Below, one piece after another: positions 24,195-36,020 of a stretch of 64,000 bases of DNA. Both the position numbers and the translations under genes were made by a program. Every line of letters begins with the position of its first letter. Position 1 is the stretch's first letter. The DNA lies in the NCBI RefSeq assembly GCF_000264905.1, contig NW_006763148.1, positions 1,147,575 through 1,211,574 on the forward strand, written 5' to 3'. The notes under the pieces were generated by a model. The model saw only the letters and a list, made by a program, of their open reading frames with translations, did no database searches and was not told the DNA's origin. This DNA comes from Stereum hirsutum FP-91666 SS1. Its lineage: Eukaryota > Basidiomycota > Agaricomycetes > Russulales > Stereaceae.

Positions 24195-25419
24195 TTACTT
24201 ATTCTCAGTAGGAACGTTAATGCCAGCTTGAGCCGCAGGACGAGCCGCGATCCTGTCATGCCACGCCTACAGATTATTACCAGCGGTACAACGAACGGTC
24301 ATCAGCTATTCATAATCAGAGATCACCACCACATAAGGGGTTTACAGACCTTGAGACTCGGCCACTCGTCTAGAGTGTCTCGGACACCGGCATAAGCATG
24401 GATCCTCACCCTATCGACGTACATGACGGTTAGCCACCTATGTGAATAGGTTAAGAGCAGTACAGTGTATGGACGTACCAAGGCCAGACATTGATATCTG
24501 CAATACTATATTTTCCGCGTCCACGTCCGGCGAGCCAATCCCTGTCCTTGAGACGAATCTCCAAAACTCCGTACAATCGCTTAGTTTCGGTCTGGTAGCC
24601 TGAATGGCGGGAAACGAGCATGAAGTCAGTGTTTTCAGTCGATGTTGTTCGAAATTAGAAGAAGCTTAGAAAGAGTACTTACGTTCCTTTGCGTAGGGTA
24701 GGTCTTCCGGAGCATAGTGCACGAACCAGTTGGCTAGATAAGGGCATTAGCGTTGAGCATGACGTGCCTCATTATAAGCCCAATACACAGTCCACTACTA
24801 ACCTTGACCTTGCATCGGACCAACACCACCATGCTAATCCGCGACCGCCACAATTCGGCAACCGTAACTCAGCACCTATTCTGATTTGGAACCATAGAGA
24901 AAGGCTCACAGCGAAGAAAATCCACTGGAGCATCTCGCTGTAATCGTCCGCTTCCTTGGCAATATCGAACCAGAACTTCCCGTCTTTGTCATAGTGCTGC
25001 GCAAGATAAAGTAAAATCGCTGCAGACTCGAACACATTGAAGTTTCCTCGGGAGCGGTCGATGAGGGTAGGAATGCGACCGTTAGGGTTGAGCTTGATGA
25101 ACCTGAAGTACAAAGGTAGGTTTAATGATGAAACATTATACATCACCCTGGAGAAGAAGGCAAGAAGGTGAAGAAAATGTAGGTGGTAAACATACCATGG
25201 TTCCTTCTGGACGTTGGTCCAAATGTCAATATTTGTCCAGCTAAACGCAATAATAAAGAATATGTCAGTAAGTAGCAAACGTGATAGAACCAATGAGGAA
25301 ACGCACTCATAGGCAGGCCCGCTATACACCGCGTTCAGTTCCTCGAGTAATACGGTGACCTTGAAACCGTTAGGAACTCGACCAGTATAAAGCAACAGAG
25401 GTTTCTCGGCGGAATTCAT
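24195..25419 (-). CDS. Glutathione S-transferase, Ure2p-like
   Basis: Glutathione transferases conjugate glutathione to electrophiles. About 237 aa come from eight exons. The N-terminal thioredoxin fold reads [20 protein letters not shown], then (after splicing) [34 protein letters not shown] and [18 protein letters not shown], the glutathione-binding FESxAI motif. The C-terminal helical domain has [46 protein letters not shown] and finally [18 protein letters not shown]. Exon 4 is only 31 nt (24803-24833) and encodes [10 protein letters not shown]. The start is the ATG at 25419 ([10 protein letters not shown]). The exon around the second domain (24480-24340) is the least certain. The family is that of Ure2-type GSTs common in wood-decay fungi; whether it detoxifies or acts on thiols cannot be told here. 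Confidence 0.88.
24803..24833 (-). other. 31-nt exon of the glutathione transferase
   Basis: Acceptor GGATTAG before it and donor GTTAGT after it delimit an exon encoding [10 protein letters not shown]. The family requires this segment between the helices ending IFFA and starting NWFVHY. Confidence 0.8.
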
Positions 25420-25723
25420 TTTGTCGTCCAAATCGAGATCGATATGGTGACAGCTGAGGTATAGGTGAGAATCCGAGAAAGTGTAGAAGTCGGAAAATGG
25501 GATGTTGTTCCATGGTTTGTAGCTGGTCGCCTTTTATACGGTCGATGATTGACATTCTAGTAGTCGACATAGATCAGAGGCTCTGGTCAAGACTTCGTAA
25601 AGGGAGACCTAGACGCTGACAGCGATGATATTGCTGAATGATTCATGTTCGGAAATTCGAACTGTCATATTCGCCTGAATCAGCCACAGAGAAGCGACCA
25701 TGTCAGCAACAGAAGTAGGAGTC
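25420..25723. other. Intergenic, GST 5' side / PI4K 3' side
   Basis: 304 bp between the two minus-strand genes. It presumably includes the GST promoter and the PI 4-kinase 3' UTR. No further feature is seen. Confidence 0.45.
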
Positions 25724-28700
25724 TTATACTTTCTTCCCTTTCCTGAATAAGCGCCCTACAAAACGCCACAAAGTACGCCACGGGGCGTGAGACTTGAAAG
25801 CATCTGAGCTGGGCTCTGCAATACGAGTAGTAATATATGTGCAAAAATCCGTGTCCATAACCATACCCAAGCATCTCAGAAACCGCACCGAGAAAATAAT
25901 GGTTTCTTCTCCATCATCTCCAGACGCTGTTGATATACGAGTCACGCAGTCCAGCTTAGCATATAGAAAGACCAACCAAAAGCGTGGAGAACTTGCCTCT
26001 GCAATCACTGTCTTCTTCTTCGTTGGCTCCTCTTGCATCCAGTCCAGACTCCTCCTCGGGCCATGCTCTGATCCATGTGTCGTAAACCTATGTCCATGCC
26101 CTCGTTTGGGCACAGTCCCATCCATATCGATGTACGACATTGACTTCGACATTGCCGCCATACCCGCCTCGTCCACCGGCGAGTCAACATCCACATCCTC
26201 CACCGCATCCTCATCTTCCTCCGCCAACTCGGTCTCCGCCTCGCGCACCGAAGGCAGCTCTGAAACTCTCGATAGCGCCGAAGCAGAGAGCGATCCCGAA
26301 GCCTCTGGGCGTGACGCTAAACTTCCGTTGTCCGTGACTATGACAGGCACATCAGGCTTCGTCTGTGACTTTGAAGATGAGGACGCCAGATCGCCAACGT
26401 CCTGCTCTTCCTCATCCATCTCGTCTTGCATACCATCCCGCATTCCTAACCTCTCCAGCCCTGCCTCGACAGCATCTAACCGTTCCAAGTGCTCCAATAC
26501 CGTCACGCCGGTCGTACCTGGGTGTACCCTCTGGAACTTAGCGCTGAAGGGGACAGGTCTGACGTCTGAAGTCGTACGACGCAGTGGCATTGGCGGAGGG
26601 AAGTCTGAGCTTGATGAACTTCGAGCACGTCTGTGGTTCTGTGGAGTGAGGAATGGCGGAAGCGTTTGTATTGAAGGGCCTGGGGATGCGGAGGCGGAGA
26701 GTGGGCCATTGATGAGCTCGGTGACGGTGTCTTCGGGAAGTGTTAGTTCGTCGTCCCAGACCATAGCCTTTGTCCGTCGAGTCAATTCGAGAGGCCCTAA
26801 ATGGGTGTTTAGCAGCTGAAACACTCTAAGCAACGAACTGCACTACCTTCATCCTACGGTCGGTTGCTCATAACATCAGTAAGAGAGCAAAAATCGAGCG
26901 CATTGCTATGAAACGCACGTCATGTCGTAACGATTGTACGATATTCCAAGCCTGACCCTTAATCACTGCGAGTTGTCTCTGTGATCTAATTCAGCATGTA
27001 TATTCCTCAAGTCCGGGGAATGCTCACATTGAACATCTTGGGATGGAAATCTGGATCCACCGAAAATAGCTGCCTCAGTTGGAATGTCGTCTCCTCCCAC
27101 CACGCCTTACTCGTCAACAACGGCAAGAAGTGATTTCTCGTTTGATCGCTGAACGGCCTCCCGATCAAGTTCACAGGCAGATACAACCACCCGTAAGTAT
27201 ACGATCTCCACCCTTGTGGATGTTCGTGTGGGAACGATAGCGAATTATCGATTGCGGCGATATGAATGTGCGGTTGCCGAGTGTATGGGAGCTGGGGTGA
27301 CGAGTTTGATCGCATAGCACGTGTGGAGGTATTCAACGACATGTTGGGAGAGGAGGCGGAGGCTGGGGAAAGGGTGGAAAGGTCCGGGCGGCGGAGCTCG
27401 TTCATTTGAGGCATTTCAGAACGGGTAGGAGCAACGTCGATGAGGGACTTTTCGTGGTCTCCCGAGCAGTACTTGATCATGTAGTTGTCGGCCCCTCGGT
27501 CAGTGTTGAGCATGAGATAATCTGCCCTGCAGCGTCAGTACATCTAGTCTATTCGCAGATTATGATTGGGCAAACCTAAGATGACAAGCCTGTAAAAGAA
27601 GAGCAATAGATGAATATGAGGAGTAAGTAGAGGTAGCTTCAGAGTACACACTTCTCCAACTCTTCTCGGAAGCTCTGCTGAAGCGCAGATGACCAGTAAA
27701 ACGGCCTGTCCGAGTCGTTGCTCTCCGACACGTCGTAGAGTACTCTTTCGTCTTCTGCGTCATCATCATACACTTCTTCGGCACCGGTCTTGCCGCACAC
27801 AACCTTCAGCGCGCTCATGAACCGCTTTGAGAAGGTTCCTCGACGATGCGTTGAATCATCAAAGGTATCGGCGATAGACCGTCCAGGCCAGGGATGTTTT
27901 CGTAGGAATTCTGATGAATCTGTCGAACTATGAGAAAAACAATATCTGGTGTGGCACAGAACGACGTACCTTGATATCCATGCAAGAAGTATTGCATGCT
28001 GCCGACCTTTTCAGGCAACGGTTTTCCATTCTTGAAAGCAGTACGATCTATCCAGTCATAAAAGAACGCCTATAACTCGTTAGTGCCGAATGAGGAGTAC
28101 CGCATCTGACATAGGATAAAACGCACTTGGCTAGAAAGCGAAACGAGCTGTGTCGGTGGTACGATGTTCAAAGCAAGCCGCGTGTCTAGCAACGAGGCCG
28201 CAGCTTCAGAGATATAACTTTTGGTCACTCAGCGAGTATAACCTAGAGGATAACTGATTGGAGGCGCACCTTAGATTAGGTATAAGACAAGCTCTCCCAA
28301 ACGGAATGATCCAGCGCAGTTGCCTATGAAGCCACTTGGTTGTCTACGCGTAAAGATGAGCGGGATGATCATCAAAGAGGTCCAGGCATCTCGAGCAATG
28401 GTGGGTATCATGCTTCCAACGTAATAGCACACGGGTATAGGTGCTCGTGGTCCGCATACCCACTGTACGCAAGGCTGCAACGTCGTAATGGGAAGACATA
28501 CCTTGGGGTTCAAGCGTCCATACGGCTCCTCATCCTTCGGCTTAAAGACACTTACATGTCGCATCAGCGTGGAACGCAGAACGCCTAGCCAGCATACCAG
28601 CACACTTACGCCACAGTCATCATTCTCCCGTCCACTTTGGCGCGAGCGAAGTAGGAACCGGAAGAGCCCTTTGTGATCATTTTTGGATGAATACCTTCTG

Positions 28701-29246
28701 CGATGGCTTGTTTGACAGAATGCACAATTCTGTAGTGTTTCGTATTATAATGGGTGGTGTATAAGGTATGAGTACCGAACACATACGCATCGAATTCGGC
28801 CTGTGTCATGGGTGGTTTATGGTCCAATGTCTTCACCTGAGACAGGTGGCGAGGCATCTTGGTCAACAGCCAAGGCGTGGTTCGAGCGAAATGGACGTAC
28901 AATGGATGTCGTAGAGGGAACCGCTATTACCTGCGGCTCAAACACGCTCCTGAATATCTCTTTCTTCGAATACACGTCCTCCGTCTTCTTCTTGCGTTTC
29001 ATCTTCTGGGCAATGGACTCTGTCCATCTTCATGACTATATGAGAATTGCATCACTCAGAAACAGTGTAGTAATGTACGCACCTCTTGAAAGCTGTATCC
29101 AATTTCCTCAAGTCGATCCTTCCAGGGTGGTTAGCGCGTCGCAGTCCGTGGCGTGGCGAAGTAGGCGAGTCCTGAAGACCCTCAGCACCGACATCAGCCT
29201 CTTCGTCGCCCTGAGGCAGAGCCTCGTACCCCGTACGGTTGGGCAT
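25724..29246 (-). CDS. LSB6: Phosphatidylinositol 4-kinase type II (LSB6-like)
   Basis: This enzyme phosphorylates phosphatidylinositol at the 4-position on endosomal, vacuolar or plasma membranes. About a dozen exons run from ATG 29246 (MPNRTGYEALPQGDEE) to 25724. After splicing one reads WTESIAQKMKRKKKTEDVY, the glycine loop KGSSGSYFARAKV, VFKPKDEEPYGRLNPK with the ATP-binding lysine, TKWLHRQLRWIIPFGRACLI and FFYDWIDRTAF. The catalytic block is DYLMLNTDRGADNYMIKY and the metal-binding block IDNSLSFP. YTYGWLYLPVNLIGRPFSD and LFSVDPDFHPKMFNRQLAVI follow, then GPLELTRRTKAMVWDDE. A 7-nt exon (26847-26853) is needed to join RHD to EGPLELTRR. A Ser/Asp/Glu-rich tail follows; the C-terminal ~70 residues after an intron near 25970 are uncertain. 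The order and motifs match fungal Lsb6. Confidence 0.92.
26847..26853 (-). other. 7-nt micro-exon of the PI 4-kinase gene
   Basis: GATGAAG is flanked by acceptor CCGTAG and donor GTAGTG, with introns of 65 nt (26854-26918) and 50 nt (26797-26846). It supplies Asp, Glu and the first base of Gly between RHD and PLELTRRTK, matching the family sequence. Skipping it would remove seven bases and break the frame. Confidence 0.85.
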
Positions 29247-29698
29247 GAATGTCGGTCAAAGATATGGGTTTGTGGCAATGTGTAAGACAGATGAACGTCG
29301 GGAGCTGGCAGAAAAGGCTTCCACCGTGCGGCGCGTCAGAGGTCCCGAATACATCGGTAACGTGCAGGGAAACCCCGCACACGTGGCCCTCTTGGCGACA
29401 GCCCTGAAGTTCAACTTTCAAACCCACAAACCCAAAGGGCGGTTCCATTCACACAACAGCTACTCACGGTTCGTGAGCTAGCATCCAACAGAAGAAGACC
29501 TTGGACTACCTAATACCAAACCTACCTTCTAGCAGGACTCGAGCTCAACGTTCAATTGCGTACTTCAAGTTGAAATGCTGCCTCAAATAGGGGCAAAAGT
29601 TCACTGTACGCCACACACGGCGTTGCAGCCCAATAAACGATGATGAAAGTCAAGATAAACAACCAATAAATACACCCTTAAGTCAAATTAGAGACAGG
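29247..29698. other. Intergenic, PI4K 5' side / CLC 3' side
   Basis: 452 bp between two tandem minus-strand genes. It should contain the PI 4-kinase promoter and the CLC 3' UTR. Nothing else is recognised. Confidence 0.45.
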
Positions 29699-32600
29699 TC
29701 ACCGTCTACTGAACACCCGATGATACCTCTCTACCAGCGAATCTCTCGCCTGATGAATCCACATCAACACTTCCTCTAGTGCTCCCTCAAGCCCACCCGA
29801 CGCACTCCTCCATGATAGGCCCGGACTATGGAGCTGTTCGTTAGGTGTTAGTTGAAGGACATCTTTTACGGTGACTAGCCCGACGAGCGAGCCATAATCC
29901 TCAACAAGGATGACACGAGGCCTAGCCGAGGACAATGTGAGTTGACGCAGATGATGACTATTGATGTTGTGGGAGTACGTACCCCATACGTTTGAATAGC
30001 TGCATCACAATCTCTAGTGGAAGTTGGGACGATACGGTCAATGGAGCCTGTGACAAGGATTATTAGCGTGTATCTCGAAGTATCCAGCATGATTCGACTA
30101 CACACTTGGTTAACCCATGGCCAGAGCTTTAGCAGCCCTGGTGTCGAAGTCGAGAATATAATGTTTGCTGCGAGGTCTTCGTCGATGCCGACTGCTGACC
30201 AGTGAGCGTCTTGCTCGGATGATGTATCTGGAGTAAAGGAGCATATCATATCTGGTGGCAGGTCTTGTAACCGTCGAGCTTGCTCTTTTGGGAAAGTGCA
30301 TTGAGTTCATCTGCGTTCGGTGACTGAGAACATCGAAAGTGGATAAAGCGTACCTATAACGTAGCGCAATTCCATCCTGCCAACATAACCCATCATGGTG
30401 CGATTACCATCATTAGAGACAACGGGCAGCCCTTTGACTGTCGTCTCAGATAGGCGTGCCTCTATCAAAGACCGCCATACTTAGAAAAGCAACATAAGCA
30501 ACAAGTAAGCCCAATCACACTCACCAACCTCGCTTAGGGTCATGCCTGTACTTTGCAAAGTGTGCAGATCGCGCCGCATCACTTTCGCCACTATGAGTTC
30601 AAGGTCAATATCATACAATCAAGGAAGTAGATTGAGAGGAGAAGTACCTGGTACATCATAGACGTGGTCATCCTTCTCCAAAAATGGATATCCGTTAAAG
30701 CGGATCATCTCGTCCGCAATGCCAGTGACTCCCAGGAGGTCGCCAACTGCCTTCGTCACCAGCAACACAATCTGCAACCAAAGTCAGTTCACTCAAGGAT
30801 AGAAGTGGGTGCAGACCGACCATGGTAGGTAAGATGTAAGTGAGGGCGCCGGTAAGCTCAAACATGATGACCACGACCGTGACTGTGATCCTCATGATGC
30901 CGCTGCAATAGCGAACAGTCAGGATACAACATTATAGGACAAGCAACACTCAGGTGACTGACCTGAGAGCTGCAGCAGCACCGAGAAACGCATATGTGCC
31001 CGGGGTGATACAAGGTACGTCTGGTTGACACACCGCAAATATACCTGAAGTCGGGTAGGCCCTACATAAAGCATATCGTATTGTGAGCGAACTTAGATCA
31101 TAAATCCAAATATCAGGCGAAGAAACTTACTGATTCAAGGCTTTCACCATGATCCCGACCATACGGCCAAAGCTAGCGCCGATCGCCATAGAGGGAACGA
31201 AAATCCCAGCCGGGACTTTGCATCCATATGAGACGATAACCAAAAGAGTTCGAATAAGTGTCGCCAAAAGTAAGGAGTTCGCCATGCGCCACTGAAGAGG
31301 GGTCCTTCAAAGTCAGACCAAACAACAAGGTAAGAGGGATCGAATGCCAAAATGAGAAGCTGTATTTCACTGACCGACAAAGACCATCATGATCCCCCCC
31401 GCTCTCGCACTCCCTGAACAGGATGGACATACTCTCGGTCATGTCAATTCGCAAGAATCGGTTGAAGTATCCTATGATGGCCGTGATGACAGCAAGTGTG
31501 ACAGCTTCGGCGATTCCGTGCTTCGCGAGATGTTTTCGTCGAAATTCGGCGACTTGCAGGTTGAACTTAATGACGAAGGCTCCATACAAACCCTGTTGAC
31601 CACTATTAGTCACATCATGCAGGCAGAATACAGAACCAACAAGAACACTGCAAAAAGGCCGTACCCCAAAGACTCCGAGGATGATGAAGAATATAATCTC
31701 GAAGAAATGCCAATCCCGATCGTAAGTGACCTGGAACAGTACCAGCTTTCCTGTTCGGAAAGGGTTCATCGCCTGGAGAAATAAACAATGTATGAGTTAA
31801 AGTGAGACTAACAATGATGGGAATGGCTGGTTTCACTGACTGATAATGTCACAGTAGCGACCAGTGCGCACAGGAAGCTACGCCACATCGTCTTGATGGA
31901 GAACGATGGGCTCATTTCCTGAAATTTATGGTGAGTGTGAGGTTCTCTAGCAAGGATGTAAATTTAGCTCCTTACCTCGATGGAGAAGAGCACACCGCCG
32001 ATTGGGGAGCCAAAAGCCACCGCCACTCCAGCAGCACTTGCGGCAGTAAGGAGGTCCCTCATCTTGCCTACGGCGACGCAGTAAGCTCACAAGTTCCACC
32101 AAGATACGTCAAAATCATACTTTGATTCTTCGAGAAGCTGCCGAACATGCTGGCTACTAAATTCCCTATCGTACAAGCAAGATGCACCGACGGTCCCTCC
32201 TTGCCTACGGACAGTCCAGATGCTATTACAAGAGGCTGTGGTTCTTAGTTAAGGTTTTATCTGAGACAAATGATGACAAGAGGAGGAGAGCGTACAAGCG
32301 TTAAACTTTTGATCAGGAATGTCCAAAAACCCAAGAATCCCTTCATGATGAAACCCGCCAGGATACACTTGATCTCAGATATACCAGAGCCCGCAGCATA
32401 CTTCGCCAGAGACTTGACTAGGTGGGAAGCGACGAACGAGAAGATGCCCTGAATGACACGACAAGTTCAAGGCTATACGTTCCAACGAAGAAAAATGTGC
32501 CGAGACGTACCGCGAACAATACATAGATGAACCACCGCGCAATAGAAACATCACTCCACATGTGCCATGAATCACAAGGGCTCTCCTCATTGCCCTCAAC

Positions 32601-33150
32601 CTCCCAACAACAGAACTGCTGATTCAACCACCAGCCATCCGAGCAATATCCCATCTTAATGTCCGAGAGCCATGCAGTCACGATGGATATAATGGCAGCA
32701 TTGACACCAATTCCGGCTCCTAGTAACCCGTAGCCATTCGGCGTCAGAAACAATGCACACGAGAAGCGAAACAACTATACGACTCACCAACAAGACTGAC
32801 AATTACCCACGTCTGACAAGCATCCATCACCTTCCGCGCCTTGGACCATAACCAATGTAGGGTGATCTCTCCATTCGGACCTCTAGAAGAGGCGTAAACA
32901 TGCTTGGATGTTCGAAGACGTTTATTCCGCTCAATGATAGAGTCCTCTATCCAGTCTGTCAATTGTATTCATCTTCAGTAGTCGGCCACGCAAAAGAATG
33001 TAACCCCTCAGACCAATAGTCGTAAAGTCCTCATAGCGCCTGATGCCACACTACAAATTAGTAAAATCTCAAGAATGGTGAGTCGCGAGGAAACGCGAAC
33101 TTGAACTGGTTGAATTCTTCCTCGTTGAGACCAGAGGTGTCGCCTGGCAT
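29699..33150 (-). CDS. CLC voltage-gated chloride channel/transporter with CBS domains
   Basis: CLC proteins move chloride across Golgi, endosomal or vacuolar membranes; yeast Gef1 supports copper loading and ion homeostasis. Many short introns interrupt the gene. After splicing the N-terminus reads [20 protein letters not shown] then [20 protein letters not shown], where acceptor GGCATCAG fits the family. Hallmarks follow: [18 protein letters not shown], the filter region [18 protein letters not shown] (Ser replaces Pro of GSGIP, as in Gef1), [15 protein letters not shown] with the gating glutamate, and [18 protein letters not shown]. Later come [20 protein letters not shown] and [20 protein letters not shown]. 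Two CBS motifs close the protein ([13 protein letters not shown] and the final [20 protein letters not shown]). The ATG at 33150 is the first in frame; an upstream exon cannot be excluded. Confidence 0.9.
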
Positions 33151-33592
33151 GCTTGCGCAGGCTGTAGTAGTGAATGTACGCGTCGAAGCGTACGGAGGCG
33201 TGCTACAAGTACAATGATCGAAGAGAGTTGGCAAGCGCTTGCGACTCAACTGCGAAGCATTGTCAAATCCTTACGCGCCCATGTGGCATTTGAAATTGTA
33301 CCACGACAGTGGGATCGAAAGCAGCATCAGTGCGGAGAGCAACGAGGATAGTACGATGTATAGATCATATTTCATCGGAATTCTATAGTGTACAGTTCAG
33401 CGGAGACCTCTCAGTACCAGTACAGTACGCAATAACGGCAATTGGAAAGCACGTAAAAGATTGGTTACTAATGGGTATACATACAAGTGATCCATTCGTT
33501 CGTGATATGTTGATGATCGCTCCTACCCGACTTCACAATTAACCAAGAGAGAAACAAAAAGACTTAGCAAGGGAGAGAGACGCTGGGACAGT
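33151..33592. other. Intergenic, CLC 5' side / ATG3 3' side
   Basis: 442 bp, presumably the CLC promoter and ATG3 3' UTR. No coding or structural feature is supported. Confidence 0.45.
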
Positions 33593-35049
33593 TCAGAAGG
33601 CTGTCGTCGAGTCGACCTCAATGGTCGGCACAATAGAAGCGATGAACTTGAGGAAGACGACGAGATAGAAATCGACTCGCATGCCTTCGACCTCCTCTTC
33701 TTCACCGGTCGGCGCGGGATCTATCTTCCCATTGCCACTCCCGCGCCGTCCAAACCACTTCTTCTTATCCTTCGACCCACCCGACTTCCGTTGCGCGGCC
33801 TTCTGCTCCTCGACTACACCTGCGTTCATACGCTCGATGACCTTCTTCATAACGCTGGCATGCTTGCAAGGATGAACGGATGCAGCCTGGAGCGTGGAAG
33901 AATTAGGGAAAGCCTCGATGGTGACAGTCTTGAAGGCATGGTCGGCAGAGACGTCCTGAAAGATTTGTGAAGGCGTCAAGGGCGTCCGGTTCTAAAAAGA
34001 GTATTAGCATGATTGGATGGCCGAGCAGGTACAGGTGGATACACACCTCATCGTAACCCAGAAGCCAGATTCTAGGCGTTTGGTAGTACTTATCGTAGGT
34101 GATCATGACGTCGTATGTCCGGACTTGCAGCAGATTGCCCTTTGCAACTTCGATCTCGCTGGATGACCATCTACAGTTCAGACACTCCCTGGCTCTGTCA
34201 TATGATGGGCTTGCTCACCTCGCATCAATTACGTTACTCGTAGGAGCAGTGCGCTTGGGTGCTGCCGTTGCCTCGTCCTCGTCCTCCTCCAGATCCTCCT
34301 CCATATCAGGGATATCGTCCAGATCTGGCGTATCGCCCCCCTTTGCATCTGATACCGACATGCCCTTTATCCCGCTTGAAATGCCCTCTGCCTCGTCACC
34401 ACCATCGCCATCCAGGTCAGGGATATCATCGATCGTGCCCGCATTGGCCGCAGAGTCGAGATTTGCTGGACGGCCTGCATGAGTCTCCACCCACTCGTCT
34501 GCCTCGTCGCCCGTCGCTGAGCTATCGCCAAAGTTCAATAGTCGCTCGGCATCTTCGTCTGCATCGGTGTAGGCAAGCGAGGTGGCGCGACGAAGGCAGG
34601 GGACACCGCGAGTGACGAGGTACTGTTTATCTGGCGGAAGGAAATCTCGGGCTTTAGAGGCCTCACCCTTCTCCCTGAAGTCTCTGTACAGTCAGCCTGA
34701 GTACCTTCGCACAAGGCCACTCATAGAGGAACTGACCATGTCCAGACGGGGAACTTATAGGTCAGGAAGTCACCAGCCGCAACGAACTCCTCTGTAACAA
34801 CATGAGCATAGGTGCACAGAGCGTGAAGAGAAAGCAAGCTCACCAGGCGTAATCCTGCCGTGCTCCTTGAATTTGCTTTCTTTCAAGACCTGGATGTCCG
34901 ACTATTAGCTTCCATGGCGAGAACGTGATACCGAAAGGGGCTTACAGGGCTTAAGTAGTCACGAACGGCCCAATATTGTTGCTGTAAGTCAATGAGCTTC
35001 AATAAGTGTATTTTGAGCTGGGCGAATCACATACCTGTATTGCGTGCAT
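33593..35049 (-). CDS. ATG3: Autophagy E2-like enzyme ATG3
   Basis: Atg3 is the E2-like enzyme that transfers Atg8 to phosphatidylethanolamine during autophagosome growth. The first exon is only 15 nt (35049-35035, MHAIQ) and continues [12 protein letters not shown], matching the membrane-binding N-terminal helix. Then come [51 protein letters not shown] and [15 protein letters not shown] long acidic flexible region follows (residues ~120-200). The catalytic half contains [40 protein letters not shown] and [20 protein letters not shown], where the Cys of HPCKH is the thioester residue. The C-terminus is [21 protein letters not shown] Lys/Gly-rich insert near 33700-33800 lies between the catalytic Cys and the last block, as in several basidiomycetes. 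Catalytic residues are intact. Confidence 0.94.
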
Positions 35050-35822
35050 CGGGAAAGTAGACCGGTGGAAGTGGAGGAAGAAGGTGGTTGAATGAAGCAA
35101 GAGGGGGCCGCTCGCGTCCAGCTACAGCGGCCAATCGATATCCACGCGTCAGCCACGTGTACCCGGCAAGTGCCGCTCCCTCACACTCAGTCACACAGTC
35201 AACACACAGTTGCTGTTGTACTTCGATCACGTAGCGCATTAACTCCCCCACAATCACCGTTGCCTCTGTAATGAGAACCAAATACGATATCGTTGTCTAC
35301 ACACGTAACTGCGACAAAAATTAATGTAATTATGTAGAGACCACGTCGTCCTTGACCAAGTTCAGGAATCAGAAGCTCACAGTGGGACAGTGGTGGTATC
35401 GTAAGCAGGCGCATCAGGAGCTAGCTCAGGCCGGTCTTCAGGATCAGCCATGAGTAGAGAGCTGTTTGAAAAGTGGGGAGGAGGTGCAGATGAAGTGGGA
35501 ATATAGAGTATAGCGGTGGAAATATACCCCAGCCGGTGTCAGAAGTTGCTATCGCAAAACCAAAAACAATAGTAAGTATGTCACGACAGCGCCCAAATGA
35601 TTTGAAGAAATGTGATGTTTGTATTTGAGCCGCAGAGCCTAAGTGACGTAAGACCAGCGAGGGAGTAGAGCAAATAATATAAAGAACAGACGAACAAGAA
35701 GCAGAGAGGCAAGCACAAGAAGCTAAGTCCTTGGACCGTGGCAAGGTCGACGTTGTCCAAGGGGTCATTGAGGCTTCTAAGGACTAGAATCGGGTCTTGG
35801 GTTCACCTTCACGCTCGAAGTT

Positions 35823-36020
35823 GCGCTTGGGCGTTGTTGCCGAAGATGTTCGGGATCGTGCTGAGATGTTGAGGATTGATGATATCGGTTTCGAGGCCGG
35901 CGTAGACTTGTGCAAAACTAGAGACAAGCGAGAGACATCTGAAATGCATGAGGACCGAGAGCCTCCCCGTACATAGAGTTGGAGGTTCACTCACAGATAC
36001 ACGCCAAGCCAACCTGACAT
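35823..36020 (-). CDS. Possible tiny two-exon protein (uncertain)
   Basis: ATG at 36020 gives MSGWLGVYL. A strong donor (GTGAGT) and acceptor (CTCTAG) join it in frame to FAQVYAGLETDIINPQHLST and a stop at 35823, about 44 residues in all. The core GLETDIINPQHL is reminiscent of the SDLExDYINPxDL motif of cornichon/Erv14 cargo receptors, but the protein is far too short and the rest of the family is not found nearby. It may be a small membrane protein, a gene remnant or chance. Confidence 0.28.

Noticed and set aside
25794..26819. 341-codon + strand frame over the PI 4-kinase 3' part
   Set aside because: It is antisense to the kinase coding exon and Ser-rich because the sense strand is Asp/Glu/Ser-rich.
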